Below, piece by piece: positions 34,362-41,913 of a DNA stretch of 64,000 nucleotides (within the stretch, counting starts at the first letter, position 1; every line of letters starts with the position of its first letter). Source of the DNA: Acidimicrobiales bacterium (lineage in GTDB: Bacteria > Actinomycetota > Acidimicrobiia > Acidimicrobiales > Aldehydirespiratoraceae); assembly GCA_029246685.1 (NCBI GenBank), contig JAQWMR010000010.1:62001-126000 (forward strand). Direction: 5' to 3'. Both the position numbers and the translations under genes were made by a program. Below the pieces are notes generated by a model, which was not told where the DNA came from, made no database searches, and was given only the letters and a program-made list of their open reading frames with translations.

Positions 34362-35195
34362 ATGCAGGAGTTCACGGGGCGAACGGCGGTGGTCACGGGC
34401 GGTGCGAGCGGGATCGGCCTTGCGACAGTCGAGCGTCTCGCCGCCGCCGGAATGAACATCGTCATTGGCGACATCGAGGAGCGAGTGCTTGACGAACAGG
34501 TGGCCCGCTTGACCGGCGAGGGCGTCGATGTGCTCGGCGTTGTCACTGACGTAGCGGACCAGGAGGCCGTCACCGCGCTGGCGGCCGCAGCCAATGAACG
34601 ATTCGGCGACGTCCACGTGCTCTTCAACAACGCGGGGGTCGGCGGCGGAGGGCCGATGCTCGAGGCGGGCCTCGACGTCTGGGAGTGGACGCTCGGCGTA
34701 AACCTCTACGGCGTCGTCCACGGCATCCGGGCGTTCGGTTCGGCGATGGTCGCCCATGGCGATCCGTGCGCGATCGTCAACACCGCATCCATGGCCGGTC
34801 TTCTGCCCACGCCGATGCTTGGCGCCTACACCGTTTCGAAATACGCCGTTGTGGCGATGAGCGAGACGCTCTCGCTGGAGACGCAGGGCACGAACCTGAG
34901 TGTCCACGTCCTCTGCCCGGGTTTCGTGTCGACAAACATCGCCGACAGCGATCGCAACATGCCGGAGCACATGGCTGAACCCTTGGCCGACCGGCCGGAT
35001 GCCGACTTGATGCGAGCCGCCATGCGCGACCTGGTCGCCGGCGGCATCCCGCCCGCTGATGTCGCCGAGCGGATCTTCGAAGCGCTGCAGAGCGGCCGGT
35101 TCACGATTCTTCCCCACCCGCAATTCGGGCCCCAGATCGCCGCGCGAGGCGAGCGTCTCGTCGCCGGCGACCTGCCCGTCAGCTGGGACATCTGA
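34362..35195 (+). CDS. SDR family oxidoreductase
   Basis: A 277-residue SDR with VVTGGASGIGLAT near residue 10, FNNAGVGGGG, NTASMAGL and YTVSK. The longer C-terminus is typical of actinobacterial SDRs without a DGG end. ATG 34362 places the Rossmann strand at the N-terminus. Eight bases separate it from the CysQ-like gene. Confidence 0.92.
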   Translation: MQEFTGRTAVVTGGASGIGLATVERLAAAGMNIVIGDIEERVLDEQVARLTGEGVDVLGVVTDVADQEAVTALAAAANERFGDVHVLFNNAGVGGGGPMLEAGLDVWEWTLGVNLYGVVHGIRAFGSAMVAHGDPCAIVNTASMAGLLPTPMLGAYTVSKYAVVAMSETLSLETQGTNLSVHVLCPGFVSTNIADSDRNMPEHMAEPLADRPDADLMRAAMRDLVAGGIPPADVAERIFEALQSGRFTILPHPQFGPQIAARGERLVAGDLPVSWDI

Positions 35196-35202
35196 GGGGC
35201 CC

Positions 35203-35958
35203 GTGGCTGACTCCTCTGACCACGCGCTCGCCGCGCGCATCGCATCCGACACCGGCGACATGCTCGTCGCCCTGCTCGACGACCCCGATGCACATCGCGA
35301 GGGCTGGAGCTCCATCGAGTACACCGGCGACCGGTCCGCCCATCAGTTCATCCTGAAGGAGCTGACGCGGGAGCGACCCGACGACATCGTTCTCTCGGAG
35401 GAAGGGCGCGACAACCGCGCTCGGCTCACGGCGGACCGAGTGTGGATCGTCGATCCCCTCGATGGATCGAGCGACTTCGGATGGAGCGATCACTGGTCGG
35501 TCCATGTCGCCCTTGTCGAGAACGGTCGGCCGACGGCGGGTGCCGTCGCCGTGCCGGGCTGGGACACCACGTGGGCGACGGAGCCCACACCGAAGCCGAT
35601 CATGTCGAGAGTGGGGGAGCGGCCCCGGATCGTCGTCTCGCGATCGCGGCGCCACATGGACGGTCGGCTCCTGCAAGAGGGCATGGGGGCCGAGGTGATG
35701 GCGGTCGGATCCGCCGGTGTCAAGGCGATGGCTGTCGTGCGGGGCGAAGTTGATGCCTACGTCCACGGCGGCGGGCTCTACGAGTGGGACTCGTGCGCGC
35801 CGGTCGCAGTTGCCGAGGCCGCTGGGCTGGTCGGGTGTCGACTCGACGGAAGTGAGCTCGTCTTCAACAAGGACGATCCGTGGTCGCCCGGGCTCATCAT
35901 CAGCCGGCCTGAAATCGTGGACGACATCGTGGCGGCCATGTCGCACCGGCGTCGTTGA
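35203..35958 (+). CDS. Inositol-monophosphatase-fold phosphatase, CysQ-like
   Basis: A 251-residue metal-dependent phosphatase. Motifs are LSEEGRDN (metal Glu), VWIVDPLDGSSDFG (the DPLDG metal site) and GGGLYEWDSCAPVAVAEAAG (C-terminal Asp). Actinobacterial CysQ enzymes hydrolyse adenosine 3',5'-bisphosphate and also inositol or fructose phosphates. The GTG start is at 35203. A link to sulfate transport (SulP at 30263) is possible but inferred. Confidence 0.87.
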   Translation: MADSSDHALAARIASDTGDMLVALLDDPDAHREGWSSIEYTGDRSAHQFILKELTRERPDDIVLSEEGRDNRARLTADRVWIVDPLDGSSDFGWSDHWSVHVALVENGRPTAGAVAVPGWDTTWATEPTPKPIMSRVGERPRIVVSRSRRHMDGRLLQEGMGAEVMAVGSAGVKAMAVVRGEVDAYVHGGGLYEWDSCAPVAVAEAAGLVGCRLDGSELVFNKDDPWSPGLIISRPEIVDDIVAAMSHRRR

Positions 35959-35969
35959 TCGGAGCAAAG

Positions 35970-36413
35970 ATGACGGACAAGCCGAAGAAGGTCAAGCACA
36001 CGTCACGTTCGCTGGAGCGCCACATTCGAGCGCCCCGCGACCACGCCTGGGCCGTGATGCTCGATCTCATCGAGAAGAACACCGGCGGCTATGTCGTCGA
36101 GGGTGATCCGCCGCCGCACGGCGCGGGCGCAGTGATCCATCTCCAGCTCGGCGATGGTCCGCCGCTCGTGGAGACCGTGCTGTCGTTCGAGCCGCCCTGG
36201 CGCCGCGCCTACAAGGTGGAGGGCGACATGGGGCTGGACCTCTACGAGGCGACGTTCGTCCTGCGAGACGACGGCGACGAGTGCCATCTTTCGTGGGGTC
36301 TTGTGGTCGATCCGGAGCCGACCGAGGAGGGCTGGGCGTTCGTCGATCTGGCCCTCACAGTGATCGGCGGGTTCATGGACCAGGTGGTTGCCGCGTCCGA
36401 AGCGCCGGCCTAG
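35970..36413 (+). CDS. SRPBCC-like hypothetical protein
   Basis: A 147-residue protein starting MTDKPKKVKHTSRSLERHIRA and resembling a START/Bet v1-like ligand-binding fold: IRAPRDHAWAVMLDLIEKN, then alternating strands ending in WGLVVDPEP and a long last helix. ATG 35970 follows GGAG. It is the last gene of a plus-strand run from 32415. The ligand is unknown. Confidence 0.7.
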   Translation: MTDKPKKVKHTSRSLERHIRAPRDHAWAVMLDLIEKNTGGYVVEGDPPPHGAGAVIHLQLGDGPPLVETVLSFEPPWRRAYKVEGDMGLDLYEATFVLRDDGDECHLSWGLVVDPEPTEEGWAFVDLALTVIGGFMDQVVAASEAPA

Positions 36414-36416
36414 CGC

Positions 36417-37421
36417 CTACTCCGACGCGAGGTCCGCGGCCAGCAGCGCGAGTCGGCTGATCGCGAGCGAGTGGGCGGTGGTCACGACCTCTTCCGTGCC
36501 GTTGCGTACGTCGGCACATAGGCGGCTGGCCCACGTGAGTTCATCACTGCTGCAGTCGATCCGCTCGATTCCGTCGGCATCCACGACGATGAGGTGGTCG
36601 CCGCCGTTCGCGCCGCCGGTGTCACAGTTGGATCGGACTTCGATGGTTCCGCGGTCGCCGGTGATCATGAGGCGAACGTCCCCCCAGGTGTCGAGCCCCG
36701 CCGGCGTCAGCCAGTCGACCCGGCAGTAGGCGCTCCCGGAACCGCCTTCGAGCATGACCTCGGCGAGCTCGTGCGGGTGGCTCCCATCGCTGGCGGGCGT
36801 GGTCCGGGCCGTGACGACGGAGAGATCGGTTGTCCCGAGCAGGCGAGCCGCATGGTGGAGCTGATGGCTGGCGAGGTCAGTCAACATCGGGCCGCTCTGC
36901 CGCGGGTCCGAGAACCAGGCCGGACGGCGATCGCCGCGGCGATGCGGGCCGAGCCCGAGCACATGGCGAACAGTGCCGATGCGGTCGTCGGCGATCAGGG
37001 CGTCCGCCCGGATCACCGCACGGCTCGTCAAGTGCTCGGTGAAGGCCACCCACCACCGTCGACCCGTCGCGTTGGTTGCCGCCTCGATCTCAGCAAGCTG
37101 TGCTTGTTCGGTTGCGCCGGGTTTGTCGACCAGCACGTCGGCCCCGGACTTCATGGCCTCGATGGCGAGGTCGGCGCGGAGATTCGGGACGGCGGCGATC
37201 ACCACGAGGTCTGGCTCGAGATCGAGGAGCTCGTCGATGTCGAGCTTGGGCAGCGCGTCGAACACCGACGCGAACACCCCATCTGGCTCGCCGGGCGTCT
37301 CCGCCCACCCGATGCACTCGGCGCCCGCCGCCAGCACGTCGGCGGTGAGGACGATCGAGTGGAGATGGTCGACGCCGATGACTGCGAATCGGACTACCGG
37401 GTCCTGTGTCGCGTCCTCCAC
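36417..37421 (-). CDS. Gfo/Idh/MocA family oxidoreductase
   Basis: A 334-residue NAD(P)-dependent dehydrogenase fold, with VVRFAVIGVDHLHSIV, a Rossmann domain containing VVIAAVPNLRADLAIEAMKS and the DVLVDKPGATEQAQL motif (Lys of the EKP-like signature), and a C-terminal alpha/beta domain. Family members oxidise or reduce sugars and inositols. The GVDH start in place of GxGxxG is a known variant. Confidence 0.85.
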   Translation of the reverse strand: MEDATQDPVVRFAVIGVDHLHSIVLTADVLAAGAECIGWAETPGEPDGVFASVFDALPKLDIDELLDLEPDLVVIAAVPNLRADLAIEAMKSGADVLVDKPGATEQAQLAEIEAATNATGRRWWVAFTEHLTSRAVIRADALIADDRIGTVRHVLGLGPHRRGDRRPAWFSDPRQSGPMLTDLASHQLHHAARLLGTTDLSVVTARTTPASDGSHPHELAEVMLEGGSGSAYCRVDWLTPAGLDTWGDVRLMITGDRGTIEVRSNCDTGGANGGDHLIVVDADGIERIDCSSDELTWASRLCADVRNGTEEVVTTAHSLAISRLALLAADLASE

Positions 37422-37444
37422 CGCAGGAACGGTAGCTTCCGGGG

Positions 37445-37972
37445 ATGGCCGAGGAGATGAGTCCCCTGGACCGCTTGGTGGCGACCGAGGAGATTCGCCG
37501 CCTGGTGTACCGCTACGCCGATGCGCTGGATCGCCGTGATCTGGACGCGCTCGTCCCGCTCTACCGTCCCGACGCTCGTTTCGGTACGCACGGCGAGGGG
37601 CCCGACGCGTGCCGGGCGTTCTTCACCGAGTCGCTCGCCGAGATCGGGATCGCAGTTCTGTTGGTGGCGAACCACCTCGTCGATTTCGACGACGCCGACA
37701 ACGCCACGGGCACCGTGTGGACTCACGGCTTCATCGACGACAACGACGCGGGCTTCATCCAGCAGCTCATCAAGTACGACGATCGGTACGTGCGGGTGGA
37801 CGGCGAGTGGCGGTTCACCCGACGCAAGCACTTCCTCTGGCTCGGGTGGAAGCACGACGAGGCTGCGCCGCTCGCGCAGACACCCGCCAACTGGCCCGAA
37901 CGTCAGATCGGGCTCGGGTCGGTGCCCTATGACGATCCGGCGTGGCAGGAGTTCTGGGCCGGCCAGGACTAG
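37445..37972 (+). CDS. SnoaL-like / NTF2-fold protein
   Basis: A 175-residue protein of the SnoaL-like group: ATEEIRRLVYRYADALDRRD, LDALVPLYRPDARF, HFLWLGW. Such small cone-shaped proteins act as isomerases, dehydratases or binding proteins in catabolic clusters. It is divergent from the oxidoreductase at 37421 with a 23-base gap. Confidence 0.85.
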   Translation: MAEEMSPLDRLVATEEIRRLVYRYADALDRRDLDALVPLYRPDARFGTHGEGPDACRAFFTESLAEIGIAVLLVANHLVDFDDADNATGTVWTHGFIDDNDAGFIQQLIKYDDRYVRVDGEWRFTRRKHFLWLGWKHDEAAPLAQTPANWPERQIGLGSVPYDDPAWQEFWAGQD

Positions 37973-38014
37973 GCGAACACGCGGGTCCCGTTCACGCCTC
38001 TAGCGTGGCGACCC

Positions 38015-38887
38015 ATGCCGAACCGCCTCCTCGCGTCCCTCGTCGCCTTAGCCCTTCTCGCTGCTGCGTGTGGCGGCGGAGGTGACGACGATGGCGCGAC
38101 CGCGATCGATGAGTCGATGACCACCACGATCACAGTCGACGGCGACGGCAGCACGACGACGTCCAGCACGTCCTCCACGCTCCCGGCGGGGCCGCCGACC
38201 ACTCGCGGACCTGCGCCGGAGCTCAACGTCCAGCCGATGGGCAGCCTTGGGAGCATCACCCTGCTTTCGGGCGCCAACCTCGTTCATGCTGCGTTGTTGC
38301 GTCGCCAAGACATGATCGATCTCGGCGCCCAGAGCCGAAGCGAGTACTTCCGATCGCCGGATCGGCCCGGCACCTACGACCTGATGAGTGAGGCGACGAC
38401 GCTGTTCGGGATCGCGGAGAACCGCGGGAGCGGTCCGCCGCCCCCGCACTTCGAGTACCGCAACGCTGAGGTCGGTCTCCTGGCGACGGCCGTTCCGGCA
38501 TCGACCCTCACGGTGTCGTTCCCGTCGGTCACGGCTACATGGGACTGGGACGCGGCCGCGGCGGGCTGGGCTCGCACCCAGGGGAGTAGCGAGCACGTCG
38601 ATGCGCAGGGGGAGCGGGTGATCGCCGCCAACGTGCTCGTCGCCGAAGTGCGCGACGTGGCAACCGGCTCGGTCGACACCGCCGGGTCCACCGTGTTCGA
38701 GCAGCAGTTCCTCGGCTCGGGGCGCGGCTGGGTCTTCACCGACGGCCACGTGGGCGAGGTGACCTGGACGAAGCCGTCCATTCGTTCGGTCGCGACATGG
38801 ACGACCGCTGACGGCGTTCCGGTCGCCCTTGTCCCAGGCATCACCTGGATCGAACTCGCCCGCGAGGGCACCACGACCTTCAGCTGA
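38015..38887 (+). CDS. DUF3048-type lipoprotein, shortened
   Basis: A 290-residue exported lipoprotein. The signal peptide ends in the lipobox LLAAAC (Cys about 20), followed by a Thr/Ser-rich linker. The C-terminal half matches DUF3048_C, with WARTQGSSEHVDAQGERV, NVLVAEV, GSGRGWVFTDGHVGEVTW and VALVPGITWIEL. The N-terminal DUF3048 domain seems short, because the usual first half (with its VEGG...TR and GPVRSAR regions) is absent between the linker and SITLLSGANLVHAAL. Function in the cell envelope is unknown. Confidence 0.75.
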   Translation: MPNRLLASLVALALLAAACGGGGDDDGATAIDESMTTTITVDGDGSTTTSSTSSTLPAGPPTTRGPAPELNVQPMGSLGSITLLSGANLVHAALLRRQDMIDLGAQSRSEYFRSPDRPGTYDLMSEATTLFGIAENRGSGPPPPHFEYRNAEVGLLATAVPASTLTVSFPSVTATWDWDAAAAGWARTQGSSEHVDAQGERVIAANVLVAEVRDVATGSVDTAGSTVFEQQFLGSGRGWVFTDGHVGEVTWTKPSIRSVATWTTADGVPVALVPGITWIELAREGTTTFS

Positions 38888-38894
38888 CCATTCT

Positions 38895-38933
38895 GTGAGC
38901 TGCAATACGGCGATGCGCCGCATTGCAGCTCAC
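38895..38933. terminator. Long hairpin between convergent genes (element G)
   Basis: GTGAGCTGCAAT and its exact complement ATTGCAGCTCAC flank a further CGGCG/CGCCG pairing with an ATG loop; one A-C mismatch breaks the stem. It lies 7 bases after the lipoprotein stop and 6 bases before the thiolase stop, so a two-way terminator is likely. No U-tract is visible, and its arms differ from the RAYT-linked repeats. Confidence 0.6.
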
Positions 38934-38939
38934 GGAAGA

Positions 38940-40124
38940 TCAGATCTTCTGGAGGAGCGTGCCGGTGCCGAGGCCGCCACCGCAGCACATCGTGACGATG
39001 CCGTACTCGATGTCGGAGCGCTGCATCTCGTGCACCGCCTTCGTCATCAGGATCGATCCGGTGCCGCCGAGCGGGTGACCGAGCCCGATCGCGCCGCCGT
39101 TCGGGTTGACGGTGTCCATGTCCGGTGAGAACTCCTTCTCCCAGGCGAGCACGACGGAGGCGAACGCCTCGTTGATCTCCACGACGCCGATGTCGTTCAT
39201 CGTGAGGCCGTTGTCGTCGAGCAGCTTCTTGGTGGCATCGATCGGGCCGGTCAGCATGAGCACCGGATCGGTGCCGACGAGGCAGGTGTCGACGATCCTG
39301 GCGAGCGGCTTCAGCCCGAGTTCGTCGGCCTTCTCGTGGGTCATCATCAGCACGGCGCCGGCGCCGTCGCTGATCTGACTGGACGAGCCGGCAGTGTGGA
39401 CGCCGTCCTCGCGGGCGACCGCCTTCAGGCCGGCCAGCGCTTCGAGCGTGGTGTCGCGGATGCCTCCGTCGGCCGTGACCGCGGTGATCTCGCCGGTGGG
39501 CTTGCCCTCGTCGTCGAGCACGGGCACCTGGATCGGCACGATCTGGGTGCCGAAGGCGTCTTCGGCGCGGGCCTTTGCGGCCAGGTCCTGGCTGCGCTTG
39601 CCGAACCGGTCCGCGTCTTCGCGGGAGATGCCCCACTGGTCGGCGATGCGCTCGGCCCCTTCGAACTGCGAGGTCCACTCGTAGTTCTCCCAGTAGCGGG
39701 CGTTGACCGGCACGCCGGTGGTCTCGGCGTCGGGGATGGTGGCCCCCATCTTGATCTGGCTCATCAGTTCGATGCCGCAGGAGAGCGCGGAGTCGACGAC
39801 GCCGGACTTCACGAGCGAGTAGGCGAGATTCGTGGCCTGCTGGCTCGAACCGCATTGGGCGTCGACCGTGGTGGCCGCGACCTCAAGAGGGAGACCGGCG
39901 GCGAGCCATGCGTTGCGGGCAACGTTCATGGTCTGCATGCCGACCTGGCCAACACAGCCGCCAACGACCTGGCCGACCTCAGCCGGGTCCATGCCGGTGC
40001 GTTCGAAGATGGCCTTCTGGACGTCGCCCAGCAGGTTGATGCTGTGCATGGTGGACAGTTCGCCGTTGCGCTTCCCGATGGGACTACGCACGGCATCGAC
40101 GATGACTACTTCCCGTTCGCTCAT
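38940..40124 (-). CDS. Acetyl-CoA acetyltransferase / thiolase
   Basis: A 394-residue thiolase. The nucleophilic Cys91 lies in DAQCGSSQQA, the catalytic His in GGAIGLGHPLGGTGS and the second Cys in TMCCGGGLG near the C-terminus. It carries out thiolytic cleavage of 3-ketoacyl-CoA or the reverse condensation. Start ATG 40124 is clear (MSEREVVIVDAVRSPIGK). The upstream region holds two copies of a near-palindrome shared with the divergent NMO gene. Confidence 0.95.
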   Translation of the reverse strand: MSEREVVIVDAVRSPIGKRNGELSTMHSINLLGDVQKAIFERTGMDPAEVGQVVGGCVGQVGMQTMNVARNAWLAAGLPLEVAATTVDAQCGSSQQATNLAYSLVKSGVVDSALSCGIELMSQIKMGATIPDAETTGVPVNARYWENYEWTSQFEGAERIADQWGISREDADRFGKRSQDLAAKARAEDAFGTQIVPIQVPVLDDEGKPTGEITAVTADGGIRDTTLEALAGLKAVAREDGVHTAGSSSQISDGAGAVLMMTHEKADELGLKPLARIVDTCLVGTDPVLMLTGPIDATKKLLDDNGLTMNDIGVVEINEAFASVVLAWEKEFSPDMDTVNPNGGAIGLGHPLGGTGSILMTKAVHEMQRSDIEYGIVTMCCGGGLGTGTLLQKI

Positions 40125-40141
40125 ACGCCCGAGGGTAGCGG

Positions 40142-40329
40142 GAAGTTAGCGATCGTTCACATTTGGTCTCTGCTGTCCACCGACTCTGCCTTCGTCTCAT
40201 CCGGGGCGTGGATGTCGCGGTACGACACCACGCGGTCCCGGCCGGCGTTCTTGGCGTGGAGCAGACCTTCGTCCGCGCGCAGTGTCGCCCGGGCGACTCG
40301 CTCGAGGAATGTGAACGGTCGCTAACTTC
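40142..40329. repeat. 22-bp inverted repeat pair around a gene remnant
   Basis: Bases 40142-40163 and 40308-40329 are reverse complements with one mismatch in 22. Each copy is itself a loose palindrome (GTTAGCG, two bases, CGTTCAC). They lie 18 bases before the thiolase start and about 70 bases before the NMO start. They could be twin operators for a divergent regulator or the ends of an inserted fragment. Confidence 0.75.
40157..40309 (-). pseudogene. Diguanylate cyclase (GGDEF) C-terminal remnant
   Basis: A 50-codon minus-strand frame reads FLERVARATLRADEGLLHAK then NAGRDRVVSYRDIHA and ends at TGA 40157. The ADEGLLHAKNAGRDRVV pattern is the conserved end of GGDEF domains. Nothing of the rest of a diguanylate cyclase is present. 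The remnant fills the space between the two inverted repeat copies, and its stop codon lies in one of them. Confidence 0.75.
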
Positions 40330-40399
40330 GGGGATAGCGTCGCGGTTTGGCACTATGGGCTACATGGGCCGAGGCTCAGAGAAGGAAGGGAAGCGTCTG

Positions 40400-41554
40400 A
40401 TGCAGAACGACGTCACCGAGATGCTGGATCTGGAGTTTCCGATCTTTGCGTTCAGCCATTGCCGCGACGTCGTCGCTGCCGTGTCGAAGGCGGGTGGACT
40501 GGGGGTGCTCGGCGCCGTTGCCCATTCGCCGGAGCAGCTCGAGATCGACCTCGACTGGATCGAAGACGAGGTGGGCGACAAGCCCTACGGCGTCGACCTG
40601 ATCATTCCCGCCAAGTACGCCGGTGATGACCAGGGTGGCTACACGACCGCCGATCTGGTCCAGCTCATTCCTGGCGAACATCGCGAGTTTATCGATGACA
40701 TTCTCGCTCGCTACAAAGTGCCGCCCCTGCCTGGCAAGGAGGCGGACGAGGAGTCGTCACGTGGTCAAGGTGGAATGGCGCGCTCCGGCGCCGCGATCTT
40801 CTCCGCCAACGCCGCCGGCCCGCAGATCGACGTTGCCCTCTCGAAGAAGACGGCGTTCGTCGCCAATGCGCTCGGCCCGCCGCCCCAGCACATGATCGAC
40901 GCGGTGAAGGGCGCAGGACGACTCGTCGTCGCCCTCGCGGGCCGGCCGTCGCACGCCGAAGCGCACGAGCGGGCCGGGGTCGACATCATCATCGCCCAGG
41001 GATCCGAAGCCGGCGGTCACACCGGCGAGATCGGCACCATGGTGCTCATCCCGGAGATCGTCGAGGCCACGTCTCGCCCGGTTCTCGGTGCCGGCGGCAT
41101 CGGCCGCGGCCGTCAGATGGCCGCCGCGATGGCGCTTGGCGCGCAGGGCGTGTGGTGTGGATCGGTCTGGCTGACCACGGATGAGGCCGAAACCCATCCG
41201 GTGGTGAAGGAGAAGTTCCTCGCCGCGACCTCCGCCGACACGATCCGGTCGCGCTCGCTTACCGGCAAGCATGCGCGCATGCTCCGATCCGCTTGGACGG
41301 AGGAGTGGGACCGCGAGGACACGCCGGATCCGCTCGACATGCCGCTGCAGCCGATCCTCACCGCAGAGGCGCAAGCCCGGATCGACCGGTCGTCGCACCA
41401 CGCCGGCTCTGGGGCGGAGAAGCTCGCGAACTACTTCGTGGGCCAGATCGTCGGCAACATGAACCAGCGCAAGTCGGCCACCCAGGTCGTCATGGAAATG
41501 GTCGAGGAATTCATCGAGGCAGTCGAGGGTCTGAAGGGCTACCTGGACTACTGA
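40400..41554 (+). CDS. Nitronate monooxygenase family protein (second copy)
   Basis: A 384-residue FMN-barrel protein, paralogous to the 20237 gene. It starts MQNDVTEMLDLEFPIFAFSH and has AGGLGVLGAVAHSPEQL, AQGSEAGGHTGEIGTM and LGAGGIGRGRQMAAAMALGA. ATG 40400 is chosen because AGAAGGAAGGGA precedes it and the start matches the paralogue. It is divergent from the thiolase. The substrate is unknown; lipid or nitro-compound metabolism is possible. Confidence 0.9.
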   Translation: MQNDVTEMLDLEFPIFAFSHCRDVVAAVSKAGGLGVLGAVAHSPEQLEIDLDWIEDEVGDKPYGVDLIIPAKYAGDDQGGYTTADLVQLIPGEHREFIDDILARYKVPPLPGKEADEESSRGQGGMARSGAAIFSANAAGPQIDVALSKKTAFVANALGPPPQHMIDAVKGAGRLVVALAGRPSHAEAHERAGVDIIIAQGSEAGGHTGEIGTMVLIPEIVEATSRPVLGAGGIGRGRQMAAAMALGAQGVWCGSVWLTTDEAETHPVVKEKFLAATSADTIRSRSLTGKHARMLRSAWTEEWDREDTPDPLDMPLQPILTAEAQARIDRSSHHAGSGAEKLANYFVGQIVGNMNQRKSATQVVMEMVEEFIEAVEGLKGYLDY

Positions 41555-41913
41555 GCCACGGCGCGCTGAGCCAACCGATCGCGAGAACGGTCATCAGCGT
41601 CTGCACAAGGGGGGATGCTGGCCGAGCGTCCGCGGTCGCATATGGCGTCAGCAGCGGTCGCGCGGGTCGCAACGGTTGCGGGGGCGATGGGAGGCTCATC
41701 AGACCGTCCGATGTCCCGTCCGCCATGCTCGCGTCGATCGGCGGCTGATGGCGACGATTGCCGGGAGCACCGCGAACCCGACGCCGGCGAGGCCGATGAC
41801 GTATTCGTGCGTCTTCATGGGATCAGTGTGCGGGAGATGGCCCGGACGCAGAATCGGGACAATCCCCCAAACACCACTGGGTGTCTGCCCGATCGCCATG
41901 CCACGATGACCGA
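41555..41913. other. Intergenic stretch without a clear gene
   Basis: Between the NMO gene and the molybdopterin enzyme I see only a possible small minus-strand membrane peptide at 41699-41818. No strong hairpin, repeat or RNA gene was recognised. Confidence 0.5.
41699..41818 (-). CDS. Possible small membrane peptide
   Basis: A 39-residue frame starting MKTHEYVIGLAGVGFAVLPA with one clear hydrophobic span (about 7-25) followed by a basic tail. There is no good ribosome site before the ATG, so it may be chance. Confidence 0.3.
   Translation of the reverse strand: MKTHEYVIGLAGVGFAVLPAIVAISRRSTRAWRTGHRTV

Noticed and set aside
38374..39855. 493-codon frame on the minus strand
   Set aside because: It runs across the end of one gene and out of frame through the thiolase; Arg-rich composition marks it as a shadow.
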